From assembly GCF_900104455.1 (NCBI RefSeq), contig NZ_FNHB01000011.1:60338-124337 (forward strand): a DNA stretch of 64,000 nucleotides, in the 5' to 3' direction. The notes under the pieces are model-generated. The model was not told where the DNA came from and ran no database searches. It saw only the letters and a list, made by a program, of their open reading frames with translations. Positions 35,438 to 44,152 of the stretch are shown here, one piece after another. The position numbers and the translations under genes are program-made. Origin of the DNA: Dendrosporobacter quercicolus (GTDB lineage: Bacteria; Bacillota; Negativicutes; DSM-1736; Dendrosporobacteraceae). The stretch's first letter is position 1, and every line of letters begins with the position of its first letter.

Positions 35438-36619
35438 ATGCTTTCACAAAATATTTCGGACAAAATAGTAAAATCCTCGTGGATTCGCGCCATGTTTGAG
35501 GAGGGAGAACGGCTCCGTAAGCTTCACGGCGCAGACAAAGTATATGACTTTAGCCTGGGAAATCCGGATTACGAGCCTCCCACCGAAGTAAAAACCGCTC
35601 TGAGAAAATATGCGACCAGTAATGAAACCGGAATGCATCGCTACATGAGCAATGCCGGTTATCCCGGCGTACGGGAAAACATCGCCCGGCAAGTCAGCAC
35701 AGAAAGCGGCGTTGGGCTCAAGCAACAGCATATCATCATGACATCCGGCGCCGCCGGCGGCTTGAACGTTGTATTAAAAGCCATTTTAAATCCCGGCGAT
35801 GAAGTGATTGTTTTAGCGCCGTACTTTGTTGAATATTTATTTTATATTGAAAATCATGGCGGCAAACCCGTCATTGTTCCAACCGATGCCCAAACCTTTG
35901 AACCTTCGCTGGAGGCCTTGCAAGCCCGCATATCCCCGAAGTGCAAAGCGATTATACTTAATTCACCCAATAACCCAACCGGCGTCGTTTACAGCGAGGA
36001 AGCCTTAACGCAACTGGCATCCTTGTTAGCGGCCAAGGAAAGAGAATTTAACACTGAAATACTGGTTATCTCCGATGAGCCTTACAGTAAAATCGTCTAT
36101 GACGACGCTCAGGTTCCGCCAATATTAAGCCTGTTCGTCCATTCCGTCATCGTAAATTCCTATAGTAAGTCACTGGCGATTCCCGGCGAACGGATTGGCT
36201 ATATTGCCGTAAACCCGTTGATCAAGGATGTGGATTTATTTGTCAACGGCCTGATTTTTGCCCATCGCACCCTTGGCTTTGTCAATGCTCCGGCGATGTT
36301 CCAAAAAATCATCGGCGATTCCCTGGACGCTGCAGTCGATACTCAGGAATATCAGAGAAGACGGGATTTTCTGTATAACAGCCTGATTGAATCAGGCTAT
36401 TCGTGCATAAAGCCCCGGGGCGCATTTTATCTCTTCCCCCAATCGCTCATTCCCGATGATGTGGAGTTTACCAAACGGGCGCTGAACTACAACCTCCTGC
36501 TCGTACCCGGCACCGGATTTGGCTGCCCCGGCTATTTCAGAGTCGCCTATTGTATTGATTTTCAAACAATTAAAAATTCCATCCCCGCATTCCAGCAGCT
36601 GGCAAAAGAATTCAAATAA
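35438..36619 (+). CDS. PLP-dependent class I/II aminotransferase
   Basis: 393 residues, fold-type I. SLGNPDYEPP near the start, TSGAAGGLNVVLKAI and SPNNPTGVVY bind the cofactor and substrate, and Lys244 in NSYSKSLAIPGERIGY forms the internal aldimine. The overall pattern is that of the aspartate/aromatic aminotransferase subgroup found in anaerobes; the amino donor cannot be fixed. Excellent ribosome site (AACAGGAGG). Single gene with its own terminator. Confidence 0.9.
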   Translation: MLSQNISDKIVKSSWIRAMFEEGERLRKLHGADKVYDFSLGNPDYEPPTEVKTALRKYATSNETGMHRYMSNAGYPGVRENIARQVSTESGVGLKQQHIIMTSGAAGGLNVVLKAILNPGDEVIVLAPYFVEYLFYIENHGGKPVIVPTDAQTFEPSLEALQARISPKCKAIILNSPNNPTGVVYSEEALTQLASLLAAKEREFNTEILVISDEPYSKIVYDDAQVPPILSLFVHSVIVNSYSKSLAIPGERIGYIAVNPLIKDVDLFVNGLIFAHRTLGFVNAPAMFQKIIGDSLDAAVDTQEYQRRRDFLYNSLIESGYSCIKPRGAFYLFPQSLIPDDVEFTKRALNYNLLLVPGTGFGCPGYFRVAYCIDFQTIKNSIPAFQQLAKEFK

Positions 36620-36628
36620 AACAGCAGC

Positions 36629-36678
36629 AAGGAACAGCCGCTATTTCTCGTCAACAGAGAAACAGCGGCTGTTTCCTT
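36629..36678 (+). terminator. Terminator after the aminotransferase gene
   Basis: Two 21-22-base arms with one bulge and one mismatch (AAGGAACAGCCGCT / AGCGGCTGTTTCCTT), loop GTCAACA. Confidence 0.8.
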
Positions 36679-36693
36679 GGTCACCGGAGCAAG

Positions 36694-36860
36694 CTAATTT
36701 TTAATCTCATCGTCTTGAAGAATTTCCGGGAATTTCTCCTGTAACACGCCTTGCAGTTTTTCGCCGGTAGGATGGCGTAGATCCCCCCCTGAATGGCGCT
36801 TGTGCGTCAAATATGTAAATAACGGGTGGACGTCTTTGCCGCGAACAATCTTTTTTTCAC
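36694..36860 (-). pseudogene. C-terminal remnant, possibly of a thiol-peroxidase/glutathione-peroxidase-like protein
   Basis: Minus-strand frame without a start: KKIVRGKDVHPLFTYLT, then GEKLQGVLQEKFPEILQDDE and a TAG at 36694. VRGKDVHPLFTYLT recalls the VNGKNAHPLYQYL region of glutathione peroxidases, but the family is not certain. It directly abuts the nitroreductase stop codon. Confidence 0.45.
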
Positions 36861-37451
36861 TTACTCAAGCCAGCTGACCTTGCGCGTCAAATCCGGGTCC
36901 AGGCGCGGCCGGGCCTCGGGAACGGCCAAAGGGTATCCCACAGGGCTAATTGCAACTATTTCCCGGTTGTCAGGAATAGACAATATTTCGCGCAAATAAC
37001 TTTCGCCGGCTAAAGGGCCGGTCATCCAGCAACCGCCTAACCCCAAGGCCGTTGCAGCCAAAAGCATGTTTTCCATTGCCGCACTGGCGCTTTCTAAAAA
37101 AGCTTTTTGATACCGGGGCTCTTTATGGGCCTCAATTAACACAACGACTACAACCGGTGCGCCGCCATAAACGTTGGCAAATTGAATAAACTCCTGCCGT
37201 GCCATAAACCCTTTTTTATCTGGCGCTATATCCCAGTCCTTCGTATAATCCTCAGCAATCTTCCCATAGTTACTGCCCAGCATATTTTTCTTAGCCCCGG
37301 ACACAACCAGAAATTCCCACGGCTGTAAGTTTAAGGCCGACGGAGCCCAGTTGGCGGCATCCAGTATTTTGAGCATCTCCGCTCTGGGAACAGGATCAGA
37401 CTTAAACCTGCGGATTGATCTCCGGTTGCGAATTACCTCAAAAAAATCCAT
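36861..37451 (-). CDS. Nitroreductase-family FMN oxidoreductase
   Basis: 196 residues. RNRRSIRRF near the start and NWAPSALNLQPWEFLVV are FMN-binding motifs of the nitroreductase fold; LGGCWMTGP is the second conserved loop. Such homodimeric NAD(P)H enzymes reduce nitro groups, quinones or flavins. I choose the ATG at 37451, behind GAGAGGTG. It is divergent from an HxlR regulator gene, the usual arrangement for redox-sensing control. Confidence 0.9.
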   Translation of the reverse strand: MDFFEVIRNRRSIRRFKSDPVPRAEMLKILDAANWAPSALNLQPWEFLVVSGAKKNMLGSNYGKIAEDYTKDWDIAPDKKGFMARQEFIQFANVYGGAPVVVVVLIEAHKEPRYQKAFLESASAAMENMLLAATALGLGGCWMTGPLAGESYLREILSIPDNREIVAISPVGYPLAVPEARPRLDPDLTRKVSWLE

Positions 37452-37546
37452 AACCACACCTCTCTGCTATTTTTTACCTTTGCCAAAATAGTACCCCTAT
37501 ATATCATTTATTGCAAGTACGCACATTTTTAATATATACTATTAAA

Positions 37547-37558
37547 AATAGTACTATT
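37547..37558. promoter_or_regulatory. Palindromic operator in the nitroreductase/HxlR divergon
   Basis: AATAGTACTATT is a perfect 12-bp palindrome; a half copy AATAGTAC lies at about 37487 near the nitroreductase side. HxlR proteins bind such GTAC-centred sites. Confidence 0.5.
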
Positions 37559-37573
37559 GAAAGGATACAAACG

Positions 37574-37906
37574 ATGGCAAAATCAGTCTGTCATGAAGGA
37601 ACCTGCCCTTTGGTGGTTGCTCAAAACATCATCGCCGGCAAATGGAAGCTGCCAATTTTATGGAAACTAAGCCAGGGAACCAAAAGATTTCATGAGCTGC
37701 AAAAGCAATTGACCGAAATTTCACAGGGAATACTGACCCGGCAATTGCGGGAACTGGAGCGGGACGGTTTGGTTCATCGCGAAGTATATAAAGAAGTTCC
37801 GCCCAAAGTTGAGTATTCCTTAACCGAAACAGGACAAAGCTTCATTCCGGTATTACAGGCTATCAGCATCTGGGGCCGGGACTACCTAAGTCGCCGCCTA
37901 GCCTGA
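37574..37906 (+). CDS. HxlR-family regulator
   Basis: 110 residues: CHEGTCPLVVAQNIIAGKWKLPILWKL, then the winged helix RFHELQKQLTEISQGILTRQLRELERDGLVHREV and [12 protein letters not shown], all typical of HxlR/YodB proteins. Two Cys near the N-terminus (CHEGTC) could sense quinones or oxidants, as in YodB/CatR. ATG at 37574 after AAAGGAT. Probably represses the divergent nitroreductase gene and itself. Confidence 0.93.
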   Translation: MAKSVCHEGTCPLVVAQNIIAGKWKLPILWKLSQGTKRFHELQKQLTEISQGILTRQLRELERDGLVHREVYKEVPPKVEYSLTETGQSFIPVLQAISIWGRDYLSRRLA

Positions 37907-37957
37907 AGCCCTCCCTGCGAGGGGTATCTCCACCGCCTGCAAAGCGGACCATGCAAT

Positions 37958-38000
37958 AAACAAAGCCTCCGGATTACCGCTGCATCCGGAGGCTTTGTTT
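37958..38000. terminator. Bidirectional terminator
   Basis: Perfect 17-bp arms AAACAAAGCCTCCGGAT (37958-37974) and complement (37984-38000). Lies between the convergent HxlR and sulfite reductase genes. Confidence 0.88.
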
Positions 38001-38018
38001 ATCTGTCATTTTCCCTAT

Positions 38019-39608
38019 TTAATTGGCGGCGCGATTGACCGAATAATTAAGAACCAGTTCTTTGACTTCCTGCTCCTGCGTTTCGATAAACTGCTCAAAG
38101 TCAGTATGGCCTGATTTTATCTTCAGAGCAGCTAAGTCTATCAAAAAACCGGCTATTTTTTCAGCGGCGATTTCCCCGTAAACATCACCGAATCTTGCGC
38201 TGCCCGGGCCGACTTTTCCATTAAACGAGACAGCGTAGGTAGGAATAACCCCATTAGGTCCGCGGCTTCTCCGGCCGGTAAAGCCAATCAGCCCTTTTTG
38301 ATGCTGCCCGCAGGAATTGGGACAGCCCGAAACAAGCACTCTTGGCAGCGCCTCTTTGACCGCCTCAGCCGCGGGCGTAAAGGCGGCAAGAATATCTCTT
38401 AGCAGTTCCTGAGAGTCATTGATACCAAAATTGCAAATTGTCGGGCCGACGCAGGCAACCGAATTTCCGATATTATACAGGGACGAAAAGCCGGCGACCA
38501 GCGCCAGTAAAGCTTCCACAGCTTCTTCCCTGAGGTCGCGAACAAAAAATCCCTGGGTTAAAGTCAGCCTGATTGTCGGCTCATTGTCCAAACCGCTCAG
38601 AAAATTCAGCAGCCGGTCCAGCTCACCGGGATCAATTGCCGCCTGGCGGGGATGGATATATACCGAATAGAAGCCGGCCTGTTTTTGCGGAACCACAATA
38701 TTTTGATATTTTTCTTCCCAGGGAAAGCTGGATTTGCCCTGAGTATGCGCCAAATCGCTTTTGGACGGCTGGATACTAAGTTTCAGTTCCTGACCGGAAT
38801 TACGCAATTGGTCAAGCTCTTTACGGAGCACTTTGCTGAACTCTTCTTCGCCTAATCGCTGCACAACATACCTTAATCTGGCCTTATGTCTGTTCGAACG
38901 GTCTCCTTCCCTGGCAAAAACCTGCTTCATTGCCTGTACATAGTATAATGCATCCGTATCGGCAATAAAGTCTTCCAGTTTTAAGGCCAGCCTGGCATTA
39001 CCGCCAAGCCCGCCTCCGCCGTATACTGCAAACCCTCTTTGTCCGTTAACGATTTTAGCGATAAAGCCGATATCTGTTACCGTCGCATTGGCGGTATCCT
39101 CCGCATTGTTGGAAAAAGCGATTTTATACTTCCGGGGCAGTTTGAGGCTGTCTGCAGCCTGCATCATATGATTCGTTACTTTCTCCATATAGGGCGTCAC
39201 ATCAAAAGCTTCGTCCCGCGCTACGCCTGACAAGGGTGAACAGGCGACGTTTCGCACGCCGTCTCCACCCGCGCCTCTGGTGGTCAGCCCGCAATGTAAC
39301 AAATCATCCAGCACATTGCCTAAATCCGCGATGCTCACTGAATGAAACTGGATGTCCTGCCTGGTTGTAAATCTTATCTTAATCCCGTACTTTTGCGCTA
39401 TCGCACTGATCCCTTTAAGCTGACGTACGGTCGTCACTCCGCCCGCTATTCTGGATCGCACCATATACGTAGGCTTAGGTCCTTCTTTATAGATTCCCAT
39501 GATAGAGCTGTATGCTTTTAGATTGTCCAGCTTGCCATCCTGATACTGCCGCAGCTTGTCTTTAAAATCCTCAACACTTCGTGAAATCTCTTCCGTAATT
39601 GTTATCAT
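38019..39608 (-). CDS. Ferredoxin-type sulfite/nitrite reductase
   Basis: 529 residues, two NiR/SiR ferredoxin-like half domains alternating with two siroheme/4Fe-4S domains. The cluster ligands appear as CVGPTICNFG and SGCPNSCG. TYMVRSRIAGGVTT and RFTTRQDIQFHSV contact siroheme and substrate. The six-electron reduction of sulfite to sulfide, or nitrite to ammonia, is expected; the two cannot be told apart here. I place the start at ATG 39608 (MITITEE) after GAGGT; the frame is open to 39812 but that part is not family-like. A wreck of a smaller siroheme reductase is at 11463. Confidence 0.9.
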   Translation of the reverse strand: MITITEEISRSVEDFKDKLRQYQDGKLDNLKAYSSIMGIYKEGPKPTYMVRSRIAGGVTTVRQLKGISAIAQKYGIKIRFTTRQDIQFHSVSIADLGNVLDDLLHCGLTTRGAGGDGVRNVACSPLSGVARDEAFDVTPYMEKVTNHMMQAADSLKLPRKYKIAFSNNAEDTANATVTDIGFIAKIVNGQRGFAVYGGGGLGGNARLALKLEDFIADTDALYYVQAMKQVFAREGDRSNRHKARLRYVVQRLGEEEFSKVLRKELDQLRNSGQELKLSIQPSKSDLAHTQGKSSFPWEEKYQNIVVPQKQAGFYSVYIHPRQAAIDPGELDRLLNFLSGLDNEPTIRLTLTQGFFVRDLREEAVEALLALVAGFSSLYNIGNSVACVGPTICNFGINDSQELLRDILAAFTPAAEAVKEALPRVLVSGCPNSCGQHQKGLIGFTGRRSRGPNGVIPTYAVSFNGKVGPGSARFGDVYGEIAAEKIAGFLIDLAALKIKSGHTDFEQFIETQEQEVKELVLNYSVNRAAN

Positions 39609-39803
39609 AGCGATTACCTCTTTCTTGACGATTTGGCGGCTCATTCCGATTTGTTGATCCGGCGCGTACAGAACTCCGGTCATCTGTTGCGTCACTATTA
39701 TTATATAACATCCGCACCAATTTGCGAATGGCTGCATAGCATAACCCTTAAACAAATAACTGCCCCGGGACTTACGGCAATCGTTACTGAGCGCACTAAA
39801 AAA

Positions 39804-39831
39804 CTGATTCATTGGTCAACCAATGAATCAG
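39804..39831. terminator. Hairpin between hydrolase and reductase genes
   Basis: Perfect 13-bp arms CTGATTCATTGGT and complement around a 2-base loop, 30 bases past the hydrolase stop on the minus strand. Confidence 0.65.
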
Positions 39832-39860
39832 TCAACAGCCGCATCAGCTTTGCCGGCAGG

Positions 39861-40673
39861 TCATCCTTCAATAAACCGCGTCAATTCTTGATTGAATTTA
39901 TCACGCTGTTCATAAAATAATCCATGACCGCTAAATTTAAACGGCACCAGTCTGGAATTCCGAATGCCTTCATTCTGGGCAACAGCCAACGGAAACAGGC
40001 AGATCCGGTCATGAATGCCGTGAAGAATTAAGGTTGGCGCACTAATTGCGCCAAGATCCGAAAACAGCTCTTCTTTCAACCAGGAATTTGAAACTGCAAT
40101 GGTCGACCAGCCAGCTGCTTCCAACCCCAACTGAAAAAACCAGTCGGAAAAGGCCGGCGTCACGTACTGAAAGAAAAACATGTCGCCAAAGCTTCGCAGC
40201 ATAGCGGGACGATCGTTGCTGGTTTGCCGGATTATTGTTTTTACCGCTTCTTTTGTTAAACCATGAGGAAAATCAGGACGTTGAATCAGACTGGGAGCCG
40301 CAGCCGCAAACAGCGCCAGCTTGGCAACCCGGTACTCCCGGTGGCGGGCCATGTACCGGATGGCAATCGCTCCGCCTGTGGAATGTCCGCAAAGAATAAT
40401 ATTTTCTAACTGAAGCGCCTCAATTACACAGCGGATATCGTCGGCCGACCGGTCATAGTCATAACCGCGCCAGGGTTTGGAGGATTGACCGAAGCCTCTC
40501 ATGTCAATGCCGATACAACGGTAGCCCAGCCGTGGAAGCTGATTAAACTGATATTCAAACATTTTATGGTTTGCCGGCCAGCCGTGAACAAAGAAAATTG
40601 TTTTACCGCCGTCCGGATTAAGATCTTCCACATAAATCTTAACATTGGCTTCGACTTCAACATAATGTCCCAT
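39861..40673 (-). CDS. Alpha/beta hydrolase
   Basis: 270 residues. FVHGWPANHKMFE forms the oxyanion region, ILCGHSTGGAIA holds the nucleophile Ser, a helical cap spans about 135-205, LILHGIHDRICLF the acid and FSGHGLFYE the catalytic His. It most resembles the non-haem chloroperoxidase/esterase group. ATG at 40673 after GGAG. Substrate unknown; no obvious operon partner. Confidence 0.88.
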   Translation of the reverse strand: MGHYVEVEANVKIYVEDLNPDGGKTIFFVHGWPANHKMFEYQFNQLPRLGYRCIGIDMRGFGQSSKPWRGYDYDRSADDIRCVIEALQLENIILCGHSTGGAIAIRYMARHREYRVAKLALFAAAAPSLIQRPDFPHGLTKEAVKTIIRQTSNDRPAMLRSFGDMFFFQYVTPAFSDWFFQLGLEAAGWSTIAVSNSWLKEELFSDLGAISAPTLILHGIHDRICLFPLAVAQNEGIRNSRLVPFKFSGHGLFYEQRDKFNQELTRFIEG

Positions 40674-40951
40674 TAAAATCACTCCACTAAAAAAGTCCCC
40701 ACAGTGGTAATATATTCAACCCGGTAGCAAAAGGCGACCATGGCTGCCTTCATACGCGCCGGATAACCATCCGCCAGACGGATAAAGCAAGATTCAGTTT
40801 CGCTTGTCTGCCGGCAAGTCATGGCAAAAAACCGCTGTAAAGGTGTATAATAGAGTAGTAAAATATATGCGTTCTGACAATACCGGCTGCTGCCGGTATT
40901 GATAAAGTCTGCTTGGCGTCAGTCATGCTGGAATTAGAGAGGAAAAACATT

Positions 40952-41443
40952 ATGTCCGATATCATCCTTAGAGCTGTCCGCCCTGAAGACTTGGAGCAGG
41001 TGGCCAAAATAGAGGCCGCCTGTTTTCCTGTAAACGAAGCAGCTTCACCTGAATCATTCCAAGAGCGGATTCGTGCATTTCCCGACTCCTTTATTGTTGC
41101 GGAAACGGACGGAAAGTTAATCGGCTTCATCAATGGCTGCGCAACCAACAGCCCGGTGATCTATGACGAGCTTTTCCACAGTGCCAGGCATCACCTGGCG
41201 ACAGGGGCCAATTTAACCGTTTTCGGCCTGGCCGTCCTGCCTGAATACCGCAAACGCGGCATTGCTGCGCAGTTAATGAATCATTTTATTCAACTGGCAA
41301 AAGCGTCCGGCAGAAAAAGCCTGATTTTGACCTGCAAAAACCGGCTGGTTCATTATTATGAGACTTTCGGCTACATCAACAACGGACTGTCCGGATCTAC
41401 GCATGGCGGCGCTCAATGGTTTGATATGACCCTCACTTTATAG
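40952..41443 (+). CDS. GNAT-family N-acetyltransferase
   Basis: 163 residues of the GNAT fold. LRAVRPEDLEQVAKIEAACF starts it; FGLAVLPEYRKRGIAAQLMNHF is the acetyl-CoA pyrophosphate loop (R/Q-x-x-G-x-A); LTCKNRLVHYYETFGY the C-terminal motif. The split pattern with PESFQERIRAFPDSFIVAE is close to arylalkylamine (AANAT-like) acetyltransferases. ATG 40952 after GAGAGGA. A strong terminator follows. Confidence 0.88.
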   Translation: MSDIILRAVRPEDLEQVAKIEAACFPVNEAASPESFQERIRAFPDSFIVAETDGKLIGFINGCATNSPVIYDELFHSARHHLATGANLTVFGLAVLPEYRKRGIAAQLMNHFIQLAKASGRKSLILTCKNRLVHYYETFGYINNGLSGSTHGGAQWFDMTLTL

Positions 41444-41466
41444 CCCGCTGCTTTATCACAGCAAAA

Positions 41467-41501
41467 ATCCCCCGCCTCGGTCAACTCGCGAGGCGGGGGA
41501 T
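41467..41501 (+). terminator. Terminator after the GNAT gene
   Basis: 13-bp arms ATCCCCCGCCTCG (41467-41479) and complement (41489-41501), 24 bases past the stop. Confidence 0.85.
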
Positions 41502-41509
41502 GCGTTTCC

Positions 41510-41671
41510 AGTACCTTGCCAACTCTAAAACGGTTAGAATAATGGCGAGGATATTTTTCGTCAGGCAAGGCGGAGGAGGGAGGCATACCGGACCGTATGC
41601 CGACTGACGACAACGAAGCCTGACGGAAAATAGACCGCTAGTATTCACTGAATTAGAGTTGGTAAGGTACT
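41510..41671. mobile_element. MITE-like element with 19-bp terminal inverted repeats
   Basis: 162 bases bounded by AGTACCTTGCCAACTCTAA (41510-41528) and TTAGAGTTGGTAAGGTACT (41653-41671), complementary at 18 of 19 positions. Inside, TTTTCGTCAGGC pairs with GCCTGACGGAAAA and GGCATAC with GTATGCC, so the whole element folds into a long hairpin. No open frame. It could be moved by a transposase elsewhere in the genome. Its right end overlaps the stop codon of the flavin reductase gene. Confidence 0.75.
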
Positions 41672-42182
41672 AGTGCTCTCTAACCAGAATTTTGGTGATT
41701 TCGGCAATATACATCGTGTGATGATCAGATTCAGGATACCATTGCCCGTTTAGCTCCTGAGCAATAAAGCATTCCGGTTTATACTCCTGGGCATACAGCT
41801 TTTTACAAAAAACAGCGACCTGTGCTTCTTCAAAATAAGGCGTACCGTCGTTATGGCCAACGGTTAGGTTTGATTTGGCAACCTTATCCTCATCCCGGCC
41901 GGACTTTGTTCCCAGATAGCTTAAGGTATTTCTGAAGCTTTCATCCAAAAATGACAGTGAGAAGGCCGCGGAATGATCGACAAACTCCTTGGTATAGCGC
42001 TGGGGACGAATGACAACAAAAGCAACATTTTTGGCCCACATAACGCCAAAACCGCCCCAGGAAGCAGTCATTGTATTAACTTTCCCCTCTTTTTCAGCCG
42101 TAACCAGCATCCAGTCTTTGCCGATCAGCTTAAAGGGGCTTTGCGCAAAATTTTCGGGACTGACTTCTTTGAATCCTGCCAT
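41670..42182 (-). CDS. Flavin reductase-like FMN-binding protein
   Basis: 170 residues of the flavin-reductase-like split-barrel fold: WMLVTAEKEGKVNTMTASWGGFGVMWAKNVAFVVIRPQRYT near the start (flavin site), FSLSFLDESFRN in the middle and HTMYIAEITKILV at the end. It may pass reduced FMN to another enzyme or act directly on substrates. ATG with GGAGAGA upstream. The TAG stop at 41670-41672 overlaps the terminal repeat of the MITE-like element, so the last codons may have been changed by its insertion. Confidence 0.88.
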   Translation of the reverse strand: MAGFKEVSPENFAQSPFKLIGKDWMLVTAEKEGKVNTMTASWGGFGVMWAKNVAFVVIRPQRYTKEFVDHSAAFSLSFLDESFRNTLSYLGTKSGRDEDKVAKSNLTVGHNDGTPYFEEAQVAVFCKKLYAQEYKPECFIAQELNGQWYPESDHHTMYIAEITKILVREH

Positions 42183-42338
42183 ACAGGCATCTCTCCTTTT
42201 GTATATATTCTATCACTCGAAATCGTCATGTATACATGATAATATAAATATTGCCTTAAGTATAGCAGGCACTTTTTTGTATCCTACATTCCTGTAGAAA
42301 GTACTAGCAGGTTATGCCCGTCCAAACACCGGCCAGGC

Positions 42339-43766
42339 TCAATACTCTTGTTTAACCGGAACCGCCGGGGACTTAACCGCCTTGTTCTTAAGAAACAGCT
42401 CGTAATAAGCATAAATCACCGCCAGCAGCGGAATGCCGGTATAAAGTACAATCCGTTGCGATTCATCAAAATATAAACTGACGATAACCACAAGGTTCAG
42501 ACCGATTGCCAGCATTGGCACCGCAGGATAAAACGGCGTACGGAAAGCCAGTTGTTTTAAAGAACCGCCGGTCTGAAGAAATTTTCGCCGGAAGTTGATC
42601 TGGCACCAGGCGATAATCACCCAAATGAGGCATCCGGTCAAGCCGGTGCTGGACATTAGCCATAAATAAACAGTACCTGCAGCATATTCACTGGTCAGCA
42701 AGGATAAACAGGCCAAAACCAGCGTGGCAAGCACACCATTAAAGGGAACGCCATTGCCGTTCAGCTTGCCAAAAAAGCGCGGCGCCATTCCTTCCTGGGA
42801 CATCGACCACAACAACCGGGAACAGGCATACAAAGCAGAGTTGCCGGCAGACAACGCTGAAGTTAAAACGACAAAGCTCATCATTTCCTGGGCAATAGGA
42901 ATGCCGATCCGCCCGAACACCTGAGCAAACGGACTTTCCAGCACCCCGGCCTCACGCCAGGGAATGGTGCCTGCCAGCACCATCATCGCCAAAATATAGA
43001 ATATGACAATCCGCAGCGTAATTCCACGAATGACACGGGGCACATTCTTGCCGGGCTCTTTACATTCTCCGGCGGCGATACCAACGAGTTCGGCTCCCTG
43101 AAACGAATAGACGACAGCAATCATTGTCAAAAATACGGCTGAAAAGCCATTGGGGAAAATTCCACTGCCGGTTTCAAAATTGCTCAGTCCGATGGCTCCC
43201 TCATGACCGGTAAAGCCAAACAGCAGCCCGGCGCCGGCAATTATGAAGGTGACAATAGCCGCAACCTTTATGCTGGCAAACCAAAACTCGGTTTCGCCAT
43301 AAGCTTTTACTGAAATCATATTCAGCAAAGCCAGAGCAATCGCAAAAATGCCGCACCATATCCAGGTGTCGACCTGGGGAAACCAATGATGCATAATAAT
43401 TCCCGCCGCAGTGAAATCAGCTGCAATACAGACGGCCCAATTGATCCAGTACAGCCACCCGGTGGTAAACCCCGCGCCTGGTGAAATAAATTGAGACGCA
43501 TAGCTTTGAAAAGAACCGGAAACCGGCATTGCCACCGCAAGCTCCGCCAAACATAATAAGACCATATACATAATAAACCCGCCAACCAGATAGGCTAGAA
43601 TCGCCCCGGCCGGTCCGGCCTGATTCAACGTTTGACCGGAGCCTAAAAACAAACCTGTACCAATTGTTCCGCCGATAGAAATCATCATTAAATGCCTGGA
43701 CTTCATTTCCCGCCGCAATCCAGGTTTAGCGGGACAAAGATTTTTTAACACATTTACCTGCCGCAC
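42339..43766 (-). CDS. lysP: Lysine permease (APC family) under L-box control
   Basis: 475 residues, twelve membrane helices. PGLRREMKSRHLMMISIGGTIGTGLFLGSG and the following AMPVSGSFQSYASQF match LysP-type amino-acid:proton symporters; the GTIGTGLFLGSG loop binds the amino-acid backbone. The best start is the GTG at 43766: GGGAGGA lies seven bases before it, whereas the ATG at 43781 precedes that site. The lysine riboswitch in the leader makes lysine the likely substrate. Monocistronic. Confidence 0.88.
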   Translation of the reverse strand: MRQVNVLKNLCPAKPGLRREMKSRHLMMISIGGTIGTGLFLGSGQTLNQAGPAGAILAYLVGGFIMYMVLLCLAELAVAMPVSGSFQSYASQFISPGAGFTTGWLYWINWAVCIAADFTAAGIIMHHWFPQVDTWIWCGIFAIALALLNMISVKAYGETEFWFASIKVAAIVTFIIAGAGLLFGFTGHEGAIGLSNFETGSGIFPNGFSAVFLTMIAVVYSFQGAELVGIAAGECKEPGKNVPRVIRGITLRIVIFYILAMMVLAGTIPWREAGVLESPFAQVFGRIGIPIAQEMMSFVVLTSALSAGNSALYACSRLLWSMSQEGMAPRFFGKLNGNGVPFNGVLATLVLACLSLLTSEYAAGTVYLWLMSSTGLTGCLIWVIIAWCQINFRRKFLQTGGSLKQLAFRTPFYPAVPMLAIGLNLVVIVSLYFDESQRIVLYTGIPLLAVIYAYYELFLKNKAVKSPAVPVKQEY

Positions 43767-43810
43767 GATTTTTCCTCCCATTTACCAACCAAATGCTACG
43801 ATCCGAACGC

Positions 43811-44060
43811 ATAAAAAATAGCTGTGAGAAATCTCACAACCATACTGCTATATCGCAATAGTAAGATCCCGTCGTGAGATAGCACTTCATTCAAACATGG
43901 GTCTTTTGAATGACAGTGTTGTATTTCTTCAATACAACCCCAGCAAAATATCTGGCCAGAATATTCCGCTTCGGCGAATAGCCCTCCTGCTATGACATAA
44001 GCCGGCCGGCACGCCATAGTTTCATCCTATCCGCTCCTCTATGCATCACTATATAAATTA
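43811..44060 (-). promoter_or_regulatory. Lysine riboswitch (L-box) with terminator
   Basis: On the minus strand the leader shows the conserved L-box blocks in order: ATAGAGGAGCGG, GGAGGGCTATTCGCCGAAG (CGCCGAAG at 43976-43969), GCTGG, TATTGAAGAAATA, ACTGTCA (43917-43911) and GTGCTATCTC. The expression platform is a hairpin TGTGAGA/TCTCACA (43838-43823) followed by TATTTTTTAT. The 3' strand of P1 (ATCTCACGAC) can pair with GTTGTGAGAT of the terminator, so lysine binding should release the terminator and stop transcription of the permease gene. Confidence 0.88.
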
Positions 44061-44067
44061 CTCTATC

Positions 44068-44096
44068 ATTATACTTGATGTCATGTATTTTAGGAA
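44068..44096 (-). promoter_or_regulatory. Promoter of the L-box transcript
   Basis: Minus strand TTCCTA (44096-44091), 17-base spacer, TATAAT (44073-44068), about 10 bases before the aptamer. Confidence 0.55.
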
Positions 44097-44152
44097 GCGA
44101 CTTTTCCAAAATTATATTAAATACATAGTACTCGCCCAATCGCTTCTCATTC

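Noticed and set aside
38019..39812. Longer sulfite/nitrite reductase start at 39812
   Set aside because: The extra 68 residues are not family-like, overlap AT-rich non-coding sequence and lack a ribosome site; ATG 39608 has GAGGT.
43767..44152. Small protein gene (73 codons) in the lysP leader
   Set aside because: The region is explained by the lysine riboswitch; the frame runs through the aptamer.
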